Shown piece after piece: positions 19,619-29,448 of a stretch of DNA of 64,000 bases. The position numbers and the translations under genes were made by a program. Under the pieces are notes generated by a model that saw only the letters and a program-made list of their open reading frames with translations, was not told where the DNA came from and ran no database searches. The number at the start of each line of letters is the position of its first letter. Positions within the stretch are counted from its first letter, which is position 1. Source of the DNA: Rhynchopus sp. YZ270_cl-10 (taxonomy: Eukaryota; Euglenozoa; Diplonemea; Diplonemida; Diplonemidae); NCBI GenBank assembly GCA_964035575.1, contig OZ037891.1, forward strand, positions 682,001 to 746,000, given 5' to 3'.

Positions 19619-21832
19619 ATGAATGCAGTGCGCAGCAAGCGAGCTATAACGAATGGGAAGGATTCTGATGATTTTTTCAGCCAGGTGTTGCTTGCGTGGT
19701 TGAAGGATATTCGTGAGGTGCTTACGGCGGACAAGGCCAAACGGTTCCGCGAGGTTTTTGACAAAGGCGTGAACGAGCGGGAGTTTTCGCTCCGGGGGCT
19801 GCGTCTGGGGGTGAACGCTTCGCTGGCGATTGGACAGAGCTTAGCGAGGCCGCCGCTTCTTCGCTTGGACCTGGCTGAGAACCTCATCCGCGATGCAGGC
19901 GTTGAGGCCATAGCCTCTCTCGTGCACGACTGCACCGACCTTGCCTATCTCAACCTCGGCGGCAATGATATAGGCCCAACAGGTGTCCTGCACCTCGCTC
20001 CAGTCATCCAAAACCACAAGAAGCTGCAGACATTGGTCCTCGGGTCGGAGGAAGGCGATATGCACGCAAACAGGATAGACTCTGTCAGTGGTAAGGTGTT
20101 GGTGGAGGCGATTCGCGCGTCGCGTTCATTAACGTGTGTTGATTTGAATAGAAATCCGTTGGGGTTAACAGACCAAGAACCGTTTAAAGAGTTTGCGAGT
20201 GTTGTTGAAAAACATCCGCATTTGAATACAATTCGGCTAGGCGAGACCGGGATGAGTACCGAAAGCGCTGTCGCGATTGTCACAAAGCTTGCAAAAAACG
20301 CGGTGATCCAGGAATTAGATTTGCAAGGAAACGATCTCAACCACCATGCCGCCGAGGCCTTCGCAAAGGTCTTCCAGGAGAGGTGCAGCCGAGGGCAGCA
20401 CACCCCACTGCAGCAGATCCTGCTGCAGGACAACCCACGGTTGGGGGAGCGTGGTACGTCACCTCTGTTCAACTCCATCGCCTTCCCAAAGTCCTGCGTG
20501 ACCGTTCTCAACGTCAGCAACACAGGGGTCAATGACGATGCCGTCCTTTGCCTCGCAAACTCGCTCAAAACCAATAATATTCAATCGCTTAACCTCTCGA
20601 AGAACTACATCACAGAGCTTGGCTGTATGGCGCTAGCACAGCAGCTTGAGAACCGCCACACCGTGACATACCTCTCGCTGTCGAACAACAAAGTGCGCTG
20701 TGAAGGCGCCGTCTCCTTGGCAGCAATGCTAGAGACGAACCGCTCCATCACCACCCTAGAGATTGACGACGCACGCATCGGCGACCAAGGCTGCATCGCC
20801 CTAGGGGTGGCGCTCACGAACAACACCACCCTGAAGCACCTCAAGCTCTCCTGCAACCATATGTCCGACGAAGCGGGGCGCGCGTTTTCATCGCTTCTCG
20901 ACAAAAACAAATCAATTCAGTCGGTCGGGATCAAAGGCAACCAGGTCGACCATGCGACAACCATCAAACTGAAACGGCTTCTTAAGGTATCAACCCCATT
21001 CTCTCTCTTCTCTACATATGAAAATCTTTTACTATTTTGAAAATCCAATCACCTCCGATTCGATTTCCAAGAATTTCTAGCATATTTTATCCCCCTCCCA
21101 AACGAACACCCCCACTTCATTACCATTTGAAACACAACACAGCGCAACAAAGAAATCCGCAACAACGAAGTACCAAGCAAACTCCACAAGGAGGTGGTCC
21201 GTCTCCACTACCAGCAGTGCAAGCTGCAGGAGGCGCACAATGAGTTGTTGTACCACAAGAAGGCACGGTTGAAACTACAGGAGGAGATGGACCGCCACGA
21301 CTCCGGCCTCTCTCAGGAGCGCGAAGAGACCGAAAAAAAGAGCCACGAACTGCTGGAGAAGCTGCGCCGCGAGGAGCAGGAGATAGAAGACTGCGAGCAT
21401 AAGATGCAGACGAAGGGGCGCGACTTTGCAAAGTTCGAGGCAGACCTGAAGGTTGACGTCGATCGCCTCAACGACCGCCTCGAAGAAGAATCACGCCGCA
21501 GAGAAGAAGCTGAGAAAAAGCTTGCAGAAAAGCGCGCCGAACTCGAGCGTGTATCGCGAGAACGTTCTCTTGAGAAGAACCAAATCGACTCAGAGATCTC
21601 AAAGGTCCGATCCGACACAGAGAAATACCAACAGCAAAGCGTCACCATGTCCGAGAAGCTCCGTATCCTCCACGACCAACTCGCAAAGCTAGAACAGCAT
21701 GACTCTGATATGGTCAACAAAGAGGTTGAAAACCGCGCCTCAATCGAAAACTCAAAAGAAGCAAAACGGGAAAAGGCGCGTCAAAAGAAAGAAGCGGAAA
21801 AGGACGCCAACGCCCTTCTCTTTGAGTCCTAA
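19619..21832 (+). CDS. LRR plus coiled-coil protein, LRRC45-like
   Basis: Exons 19619-20986 and 21143-21832 (phase 0, GTATCA donor, CAACACAG acceptor) give 685 residues. Residues about 75-450 form ribonuclease-inhibitor-type leucine-rich repeats (for example LRLDLAENLIRDAGVEAIA, QSLNLSKNYITELGCMAL). The second exon is almost entirely charged coiled coil from SKLHKEVVRL to the C-terminus. The order (RI-type LRRs, then coiled coil) and the size match LRRC45, about 670 residues in human, a component of the centriole linker and distal appendages. A similar role at basal bodies is inferred from architecture only. Codon choice alternates between G/T-rich and C-rich blocks. Confidence 0.75.
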
Positions 21833-22205
21833 GCAGCCCTAGGTTGATACCCAGAGAAGATAGAGAAAGAAAGAGCGAGAAAACCCCCCTAGTGTCTTAC
21901 GCACTATTCACGGGGCCCCATTTTTTTTTAACCACTAAACTCACTAAAGCCTCCCATTTTTGTTAAAAGGGTGTTTTTGTGTCCTAGAGACGTAAAGACA
22001 CACGGATACTGCCGGATCTGGTAGTATCTGTGGTAAGATACCTTTTCCAGGGTTTTTTTCCCCCCATTATTTTGACCTCCCAAAGTAACAAAAAGAATAG
22101 GGGGGTAGTAAGGGTTTTTGACTGCGAAAGTAGAGGGAAACCACTACACAATCAACACAACAGAGGTTCCAGGGGACGGGTTTTTTAAAAAAGCAAAAGA
22201 GAAAA
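21833..22205. other. Spacer with strong hairpin
   Basis: No gene. It contains the 13-bp hairpin at 22001-22032. Confidence 0.6.
22001..22032 (+). ncRNA. Isolated 13-bp hairpin between genes
   Basis: CACGGATACTGCC (22001-22013) pairs along its full length with GGTAGTATCTGTG (22020-22032), including two G-T pairs, around a GGATCT loop. It lies about 170 nt after one stop codon and 170 nt before the BolA ATG. It could be a 3'-end or leader structure; no family is recognised. Confidence 0.45.
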
Positions 22206-22629
22206 ATGGTCACCGCACAGCAGCTTCAGGATAAGATCAAGGAAAAGATCGGGGGCGAGGTGGTGGAGGTGACATGCTCAGAGGGTGGATGCAGTGATAA
22301 GTTTGAGGTATGACTGGGGTTCCTCCGTACACTTCCCTCTCCCCTTTTCCCCTCCTCCTTTTTTTTAGCTGATGCTGCGCGATAACTCTTCCGGATCAAG
22401 GTGACGAGGCATTGCCTAAACATCCACAACCACCCCCTCCTCCTCCCCTCCCTCCTTGCAGGCATTCATCGTATCGGAAGCCTTCGTCGGCGTAAAGCTC
22501 ATCCAACGCCAGCGCATGGTCAACGAAGCCATCGCAGAAGAGATGAAGGACATCCACGCCTTCACATACAAGAAGACCATGACCCCCGAGCAGTACGTCG
22601 CGTGGCAGGCCAAGGAGGCCAAGGAGTGA
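22206..22629 (+). CDS. BolA-family protein (BOLA2-like)
   Basis: Exons 22206-22307 and 22462-22629, phase 0, give 89 residues, the usual BOLA2 length. It keeps the family residues: a GGCSDKFE segment (the conserved Cys of the G-G-C loop) and MKDIHAFT with the invariant C-terminal His, plus RQRMVNEAIAEEM. Cytosolic BolA2-type proteins pair with monothiol glutaredoxins through a shared [2Fe-2S] cluster in iron sensing and cluster delivery; no presequence is visible, so a cytosolic or nuclear form is likely. A candidate middle exon (22369-22400) was dropped because it breaks the family alignment. The intron contains a 16-mer also found at 53415-53430. Confidence 0.88.
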
Positions 22630-22811
22630 CCCCACACCTCCTCCTCCTCTCCCCACCCCCACCCCTACCCCTACCCCCCTCGCCGACTAACTCCTTCTTC
22701 TCAACGGAATCTCTCTAACATTTGTTTTTGTATACCAGCTACCTCCCATCCCCCATCCTCTTTTCTGAGGTGGTCGCAGTAAACACCCAAAAAAGGTACA
22801 CAAAAGGCAAA

Positions 22812-23651
22812 ATGAGCATTTATGATACCATCGATGCACGCATGCCTGATAAGGCATGGGAGGTGTTGAGTGCAGACCCTGAAGGATTCGTCGAGGAGGT
22901 AGATGTGGACACACTTGCCCCAGAGGAGCAGCCACCGGACACATTACGGTTGGTCATTGTGAGTGATACCCATCATAAGGAAGGCGGCATTGTGGTGCCT
23001 CCAGGGGACGTTCTGATCCATGCGGGGGATTTTACTGATACCGGGGAACTCAGTCAATGCGTCAAATTCAATCAATGGCTTGGTACGCTCCCACACAAAC
23101 ACAAAGTCGTTATAGCAGGCAACCACGAAACCACCTTCGATAAGGACGAATACCACAAGCTCGGCCCCCGCTTTCATGGCGCCAAACCCTTCGACCCGGA
23201 AGAATGCCGCGCCACTCTCACCAACTGCGTTTACCTCGAAAACTCTGATATCACCATCGACGGCGTTAAGATCTGGGGCTCCCCTTGGAGCGCATGGTTC
23301 CACGACTGGGGGTTTAACGTCAAGCGTGGGCAACCCAGCGACGATCTGTGGTCTACCATTCCTGAAGACACCGACGTGCTGATAACACACGGACCACCTA
23401 TCGGACATGGAGATCTTTGCTTCAGCGGAAACAGAGCAGGGTGTGTGGATCTGTTAAGGCACGTAAACCATAGGGTCAAGCCTATATGTCACATATTTGG
23501 CCACATCCACGAAGGATACGGTGTAACACGAAACCAGCACAGCACCTTCATCAACGCATCAACGTGCACCTTCAGGTACAGACCCACCAACCCGCCGATA
23601 GTATTTGATGTGAAGCTCAAAGATATTAAGGCGAAGAGAAGTGAGGAATGA
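22812..23651 (+). CDS. MPPED-type metallophosphoesterase
   Basis: 279 residues, close to human MPPED1/2 (about 294-326). Calcineurin-like metal-site motifs appear in order: SDTHHK (51-56), HAGDFTDTGE, AGNHE, THGPPIGHGD and FGHIHEGYGV (GHIHEGYG at 230-237). The SPW and HGPP..GH features and the HEGYG ending are typical of the MPPED/UPF0046 branch rather than of protein phosphatases. Family enzymes act on cyclic nucleotides or phosphodiesters in vitro. The start is the ATG at 22812; an open extension upstream has no ATG and contains a GTCGCAG acceptor-like site. Confidence 0.88.
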   Translation: MSIYDTIDARMPDKAWEVLSADPEGFVEEVDVDTLAPEEQPPDTLRLVIVSDTHHKEGGIVVPPGDVLIHAGDFTDTGELSQCVKFNQWLGTLPHKHKVVIAGNHETTFDKDEYHKLGPRFHGAKPFDPEECRATLTNCVYLENSDITIDGVKIWGSPWSAWFHDWGFNVKRGQPSDDLWSTIPEDTDVLITHGPPIGHGDLCFSGNRAGCVDLLRHVNHRVKPICHIFGHIHEGYGVTRNQHSTFINASTCTFRYRPTNPPIVFDVKLKDIKAKRSEE

Positions 23652-24287
23652 CTAACACCGTTTGCACGCCGGAAGACTTTCAGACATCTTCGCTTTCTTC
23701 GGTGAAATAAACAGAAAAAGAAGGAAAAACGCAAGGCTTTCAACAAAGATATCTAACCAAAAAGAGGGGCCAAAGAGAAATTATGGCCCCGTAGTTGCAG
23801 ATGAAATGGAGAGAGAGGACGGTAAATCTGCATTCGTTTCTCAATAAGGAGAGAGAAAGAGAAGGGTCACGTTTTTTGGTACATTTCTTTGTGTCAAAAG
23901 GTCCCGGGTTTTTTTTGAATTTCTAACCCCATTTTTTTTTCTCTGCACAAAAAACACCCAAACGACGAATGACTTACCCCCTCCTTCCCTCCCCCCACAA
24001 CTATTAAGTGACATAGTGTTTGGTAATAGATTGAAATCTCTACTTTATTTTGCAAAATAGACCCCCCACACACACAACTATTTTTTGAGCCACCTGAAGT
24101 CGTTTTCTATTTTTCACTCTCAGTAGCGTCTCACAAAGCTCTCACAAATCTCTCTCACGTTGTCTCTCACGGAGACCATCATAGATAGCCAAAATTTTCC
24201 CACAAAAACCCTACCACAAAAAAACGACGTTCCCTTTCCTCACCGTCCCCTTCTCTCTATCCAGATCCAAAAAACACCCCTAGAAAG
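23652..24287. other. Spacer with 3' splice-like site
   Basis: No gene. TTCTCTCTATCCAG ends 24 nt before the next ATG, a possible trans-splice acceptor. Confidence 0.55.
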
Positions 24288-25265
24288 ATGACTACCGAAT
24301 CTGTTATGGATGAAAGCTTTAATGTTATCATTGAATACATCGTGCTGACTGCGTTGGGGGTCGGTGCTTTTACTATCCCCTTGGCGCTCTTTGGGGGGAA
24401 GTCTGGAGTAGAGCATATGCGAGGATTGCAGTGCTTGGGTGCGATGTTTGGTGTGGCTGCAGGAGCGGTGAAACACCACCCAGAGTGGGTGTACTTCGCC
24501 GCCAACCCTTGGGATGTGTCGATCTTGGTCTGGGGGTGCGCATACCTTTTCAAGCTTGGGTCCATTCGTGGGATGGACAGTATTATTGCAAAGGTTTCCT
24601 CGTTGGAACGGTTTAACCACGGAAAGCTGAAATATCGTGTTTCAATCACCACGAAGAAGGAGGATGCCGACCATGCACATGATCATCCACTCATTTGGAT
24701 TGACTATTTTTATATGTTCCTCAACAGCTTTTTGGAAACCGCGTTTCTCTTTCACCTTGCGTTTTTTACGTGGACCGCGCCGAATATGAAGTGGAACGTA
24801 ACGGATATGGGTCTGCTCAACGTCGTTCCTGGACTCTGGATCTGTCTCTTTGTTAACGACATGTTGTACGCCCCATTGCACCTTGCAATGCACCACAGAT
24901 GGGTCTACGCATTTGTCCATAAGCACCACCACAGATCGCTTCTGCCAAGCAGGTACTACACTGACGCAGGGAACGACCACCCGATGGAGCAAATCGGAGG
25001 TCTTGCCTGTCTTTTTGGTGCGCTTGCCTTTGCTTTGGCAACAACAGGGCTTCACATTGTCGTGCTTCTGGTCTTCTTCAGCATGTACCTTTGCATACAA
25101 ATCCTTAACCATGGGCCATATGACGTAAGGGCGAACATCATGGGCATCGAATACGAAAGCGGCTGGCACGAAATGCACCACAGGATCCCCTCATGCAACA
25201 TGGCGCAGTATTGCATGGTGTTTGATAAATTGGTGGGGACCTATAGGCCGTACCAGAATGAGTGA
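24288..25265 (+). CDS. Fatty-acid hydroxylase/sterol desaturase superfamily protein
   Basis: 325 residues, several membrane segments (about 17-38, 140-165, 245-270). The three di-iron histidine boxes are intact: HLAMHHR (198-204), HKHHHRS (211-217) and WHEMHHR (293-299). Enzymes with this pattern are endoplasmic-reticulum, cytochrome-b5-dependent oxygenases acting on sterols, sphingoid bases or fatty acyl chains. No cytochrome b5 domain is fused here. The sequence does not tell the substrate; ERG3/SUR2-type or a more distant branch are all possible. Confidence 0.88.
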   Translation: MTTESVMDESFNVIIEYIVLTALGVGAFTIPLALFGGKSGVEHMRGLQCLGAMFGVAAGAVKHHPEWVYFAANPWDVSILVWGCAYLFKLGSIRGMDSIIAKVSSLERFNHGKLKYRVSITTKKEDADHAHDHPLIWIDYFYMFLNSFLETAFLFHLAFFTWTAPNMKWNVTDMGLLNVVPGLWICLFVNDMLYAPLHLAMHHRWVYAFVHKHHHRSLLPSRYYTDAGNDHPMEQIGGLACLFGALAFALATTGLHIVVLLVFFSMYLCIQILNHGPYDVRANIMGIEYESGWHEMHHRIPSCNMAQYCMVFDKLVGTYRPYQNE

Positions 25266-25988
25266 AAAAGAACTAAAAAGATATCTGAAAAAATATGGTT
25301 TTCAAGGGTTTTTAAGGTTCTAAGGGGACTAAGAAGTGGCTTAGATTGCTCGGATGAACTGTTTTTTTTGGGGGGGGAAGAAAGAGAGAGAGAAGGGAAG
25401 AAGAAGAAAAAAAAAATGTTGTCAGTGGGTCGCAATCGAGTGGCTGCTGATGTCCAGTATTTAAAAAAATGCAAAAGAAAATAAATCGAAGAAAAAAAGG
25501 AGGAGGAAAAAAACACCCCCCTAGAGAGCAACGTATCTGGGGCACCAGGGAGGGTGGAAAGAGGGGTTTTGGGAGGTGGTTTGTTCACCCCTTCTTTTCA
25601 AACCCCAACTTCATATTTTTTTTTTACCCTTTCTGGATGTCAAAAAAGGGCTTCACGCCATTAAACGGACGCGTTAATATATCTGGGGATTTTTTTTTTT
25701 TTGCCTTCGCTTTTGCTTTTGATTTATTTTTTGTTTTCAAAACACGTTTTTGCATATTTTTTTGATTGTATACTCTCTCTTGTCGTTACCGACGCAAATC
25801 TCTCTTTTGTATTTTGTTTATTGATTATTTTAAGTTAACCTATCCTTCAGTTCGTTCGTTGTAAGAATGTTACACTGCCTTGCTACCGCAGTGTGTATGG
25901 AGGTCCGTCCGTTCTGCTCGAAGGCAGTCCGATATACACCCCAATTACCTTGAAATATGCACATTCACCTTTCAAGTTAATCCCCTCC

Positions 25989-26037
25989 TTTGTAGGTGAC
26001 TAAGCAAAGAGAGAGAGGCTTAGGTTCATCTTACAAA
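25989..26037 (+). repeat. Dispersed two-stem hairpin, extended copy
   Basis: The longest member. TTTGTA (25989-25994) pairs with TACAAA (26032-26037). AGGTGA then pairs with TCATC plus the adjoining T, and the inner stem CTAAGC (26000-26005) pairs with GCTTAG (26018-26023) around a GA-repeat loop. Confidence 0.8.
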
Positions 26038-26626
26038 CTTTTTTTGATATGTTTATGCACCCTCTTGTGGACGCCCGTTAGATCAATTCACGATTTTTTT
26101 TGAATACGGTTTTTGAGCGCACAAACAAAAGATCCGATCTTTTCGGCCTCAAAGAGGTTTCCTCTTTACGGCCGAAGGTAGTTAGTGGGAGTGTATTGCA
26201 CCACAGAATATTTATTACACACTTTACAAAACAAAGACTACTGTCGACCAAGAGAGAGACGGATTTGAACCTACCCCCCAGTGTGCTCCCGCACGATGAG
26301 AATGGGGGTGGAAAAAATATGTGAAGCGAGATTCATCAGAACAAATGATTTTGTGTGCACAGCAATGCACATTTTTCAGTTTTGTTCGGTCATATACCAA
26401 GACACACTGTCACGAGAGGGATTTTTTTTTTTGTATTTCAAGTCAAATTTTTTGTTTCTTCTCATTCTGTTATAACATTCCAAAAAAACGAAATAAATAC
26501 GTACCCCCCTACCTTCAAAGGTAAATCATTCGTCTTCCAATTATTTGGACTTAGCACTGCAATCTTTTTTATACAAAGCTTGAGTGTGCCCCGTTGGGTA
26601 CATTCATTTTTTCAAGCTTTTGTTTG

Positions 26627-26660
26627 AATGATGTGTGTGCACGAGAGGCACATTCATATT
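26627..26660 (+). repeat. Dispersed hairpin, TGTGC/GCACA type
   Basis: Inner stem TGTGC (26636-26640) with GCACA (26648-26652), loop ACGAGAG, followed by TTCAT. The outer stem is imperfect here. Confidence 0.6.
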
Positions 26661-26742
26661 AGTTTTATTTGTGTTTTTTTGTTTTCTTTAGATAAGTGTG
26701 ACTGCCAATTCGGCTCACTTCATCTACCTTTTTCTTTTAAAC

Positions 26743-26815
26743 TCGGGGTTCGATAACCCACGGAGTGTCAGTGCCTGCGTCCAGAGGGGCGTTTGCATTA
26801 CTTCACTTTTTTCTT
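26743..26815 (+). repeat. GGGTTCGATAACCC hairpin repeat, copy 2
   Basis: About 70 bp shared with 29048-29125: GGGGTTCGATAACCCACGG, then AGTGTCAGTGCCTGCGTCC, then a GCGTTTG...TTCACTTTTTT tail. GGGTT and AACCC pair around CGAT. Confidence 0.75.
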
Positions 26816-27057
26816 TTACCAACAACGCCACTCAAACTTGCACTTTTCCCCCCTGTCTCTTCGCAAAGACGTTATCCTTTTTGGTGTTGTTGGACCCCCT
26901 TATCTACCGCCCAGGCAACCTCGCTAATTCGGGTGTTTTTTTTATTTTATTTTTGCTCTTCTTTTCCACCTTCTTTTTTTTTTTTGCCAGTGCTGCCAAA
27001 GCAAACCCTCATCTCCATCCTTTCCCCCTCAAACTTGCACTCCCTCCCATTTCTTTC

Positions 27058-27533
27058 CATCCACATTCCATGCCGATTTCCATCGTTACTCTACCAGCGT
27101 ACTCGTACTCCGCCAAATCATCCTTTCGTGCTTTCTTGTGCAGCTCTGTTGCCACTCTGTTCAGGTGAAGTCCTCGTCCTCAGAGTCTACGTCGATGGGG
27201 AAGGGGGTGAGGGCGGCATAGGAAGTAGCAGACTGGTGGGCGGAGGGCGGAGGTCGGTGTAGGGGCCACTTCCTGTCTGGGTGTTCGAGGCTGGTGCGTT
27301 GGAGTTGGAGGGTGCTGCGGCTGCGGGAGTGGATTCATCTTCACTTTCTAGTATCCCCTGCCCTGTGGCTTATGCCGAGGTGATGGTTGGTCCGGCAAAA
27401 GTTCAGTTTTCCTGCGCACGTCTTTATGCCTCTGTTATTAATTTCTTTCCTAACAGGAAAGTTGAGAGGTCGCAGAGTATCGTCCACCTTTTCCTTTTTT
27501 CACACTTTCCTCCCCAGACTGTACCAGACTGAG
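27058..27533 (+). repeat. Duplicated upstream module, copy 2
   Basis: Blocks 27058-27147 and 27434-27533 match those at 9979-10222. Here the two blocks are separated by about 286 bp instead of about 53 bp. Confidence 0.75.
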
Positions 27534-27791
27534 AGAAGCAGCACGTTCCCTCCCGTTTCTGTCAGTGTGACGTACGGGTGCCTCTGATTTCCATGTTGTT
27601 CGAGGGTACCAGGGTAGACGTGGATGTCTACCTGTTGAGTATGACTCGAAATGGTCCATTTCAAGCAGCTGGGGTTGCCGTGGTGGTACGGTACACAGCG
27701 TACTACAGACGCAAACACTGCGCTTGGGATAACCCTATGCAACCTCTGCATCACATACATCACAGAAACATAACACCCCGTCTTTAACACA

Positions 27792-28265
27792 ATGTCGGCA
27801 GGTTTGAGCCCCGAGGAGCTGGAGGCGAAGCGTGCGTTGATTACCAAGCAGATTGAGGAGGCACGCGCAAAGCGCGCAGAGGAGGAGGCGGAGGAGGAGA
27901 AGAAGCAGAAGGAGATGAAGCTGAAGTTCGGTACCCACTACGGGATCACCTGCGATGGGTGTGAGTGCGCGCCGGTGGTGGGGTACAGATGGCGCTGCAC
28001 GAAGTGCAAGAACCACGACGTCTGCGAGGCCTGCTACGAGAAGTTCCAGAACGGCACCTTCGTCCACTGCAACAAAATCAACAACATCTCCACCAAAATC
28101 GAGGACCACGACTTCGTTCTCGAGGCCCAGATGGGAGCTGGCTTCAAGCCCATGAACAAAGAGGCATACTCCAAGGGAGAGAAGCCCCGTGTCAAGCCCA
28201 ACGAGCCCTGCCCATGCAAAAGCGGAAAGAAGTACAAGAAGTGCTGTGGAGACCTTTCCAAGTAG
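27792..28265 (+). CDS. ZZ zinc finger plus SEC-C motif protein
   Basis: 157 residues. The N-terminus is a charged helix (about 7-45). A ZZ-type finger follows, with cysteines at 54, 57, 69, 72, 78 and 81 and a His near 92 (CDGCECAPVVGYRWRC, CTKCKNHDVCEACY). The last 21 residues hold a SEC-C motif, PCPCKSGKKYKKCCG, as found at the C-terminus of bacterial SecA, where it binds zinc. ZZ fingers bind peptides or N-termini in ubiquitin/autophagy and cytoskeletal proteins; the pairing with SEC-C suggests a small zinc-binding adaptor. An acceptor-like CATCACAG lies 26 nt before the ATG. Confidence 0.88.
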   Translation: MSAGLSPEELEAKRALITKQIEEARAKRAEEEAEEEKKQKEMKLKFGTHYGITCDGCECAPVVGYRWRCTKCKNHDVCEACYEKFQNGTFVHCNKINNISTKIEDHDFVLEAQMGAGFKPMNKEAYSKGEKPRVKPNEPCPCKSGKKYKKCCGDLSK

Positions 28266-29448
28266 GGGGTAGATGCAAAGTGTTGGGTTTTTGCAGGAAA
28301 AAAAATATAGAAAAAGTGCGTAGTCAGTGTCACGCCTACTTACAGTGAAGAAAAAAAAAGTGAAAACCGGTTTGGAAAGGGTCCTCGGGGTAGGGGGTGG
28401 ATACGATGAAACGAAAAAAAAAATATGCCAGAAAGTGGTGTTCAGAAAGTGGTGTAGTATTTTCGAAGGAATTTCTCGAATAGTGGGGGCACAAAGTTGG
28501 GGTGTCCACACACAAAAAAAAAACGCAATTATATCAAGAGAAACGATAAATCAAAAAATGGTTGAGAAAAAAATGGGCAAAGGTTGTTTTTTTCCCCCCT
28601 TTGCTTTCGTGTGTGTGTTTGTTGTCTCTTTTTTTTCACAGTGAAGTTTACCCCCTCCTCATTCCGGTCAAAAAAAAAGTTTTCGGATTTCGTTGAGGAG
28701 GAAGGGTATTGTTTTATTTGCAGCTTAACTTCACTTTTTTTTTCTTTTTTTGTGAACCTTCGCTACAATTTGGATAGCGGGGAAGAAAAAAAATAGTAAC
28801 GTCCGAAGTGGTTTTGTCCCCAAAAAAAAGTGCCTGATGTCTTCTGTTCTTCTCATATCCCCTTATACCCCCTTGGGGGTTCTATAAAGAACAAAAAACA
28901 ACCTCCCCTTCTCGAATAAAAAATGATGACAACATTCGGAACAAAAAAAAGATTGCACTCTCTTTTCCCCACCCTTTTCTTCTTCTTATGGGGTAATGAC
29001 TGTGTACCTGTTTACAGTTTCTCTGTAATCAACTCCCAAGCGCAACACTCCGGGGTTCGATAACCCACGGAGTGTCAGTGCCTGCGTCCCCGAGGCGTTT
29101 GTACTATCAACTTCACTTTTTTTTCTTCTTTTGTTGCTTTTTTTTATCAATGAGACTGTATTGTATAGTGGGTTGAACAAAGAACATCGGAGATAACGTC
29201 AACAGCACCTTTCCTTAAGCCGATATACCGATTTTATATCAAAGCTTTGCTCAGAACTACATTTTGCAATTTTCTCGGAGGAATTTTTTGACCTTTCTTC
29301 CATTCTCCGAATACTCACCCTATCCCATCCTAATAACCCACCCCCTTCCAGAGGCCACCTAATCCCAGCGGGGGAGACGGGGTTCTTTATACAACCACAC
29401 CCCCCTTTATCACATCTCCCTCCCCTGCTCTCCCTCCCCCACGGCATC
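28266..29448. other. Spacer with one GGGTTCGATAACCC repeat
   Basis: T- and A-rich, no gene. It contains the repeat copy at 29048-29125. A CCCCCTTCCAG site near 29350 may be a splice acceptor for the next gene. Confidence 0.55.
29048..29125 (+). repeat. GGGTTCGATAACCC hairpin repeat, copy 3
   Basis: Best-formed copy. CACTCCG and CGGAGTG form an outer stem, and GGGTT/AACCC an inner stem around CGAT with one bulged A. The tail matches 26760-26815. Confidence 0.8.

Larger units (their letters stand above)
25266..27791. other. Repeat-rich spacer
   Basis: No gene is supported. It contains hairpin-family copies (25989-26037, 26627-26660; relatives near 25330, 26345 and 26408), the GGGTTCGATAACCC repeat (26743-26815) and the duplicated upstream module (27058-27533). 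Confidence 0.6.

Noticed and set aside
22369-22400. Small middle exon in the BolA gene (splice-like borders)
   Set aside because: Including it would shift the frame and disrupt the BolA alignment; direct joining of 22307 to 22462 fits the family exactly.
26743-26800. tRNA gene suggested by GGTTCGATAACC
   Set aside because: No acceptor, D or anticodon arm can be placed around it; only a T-arm-like hairpin is present.
27735-28511. 258-residue open frame on the - strand
   Set aside because: Antisense to the ZZ/SEC-C gene, Leu/Val-rich by codon complement only.
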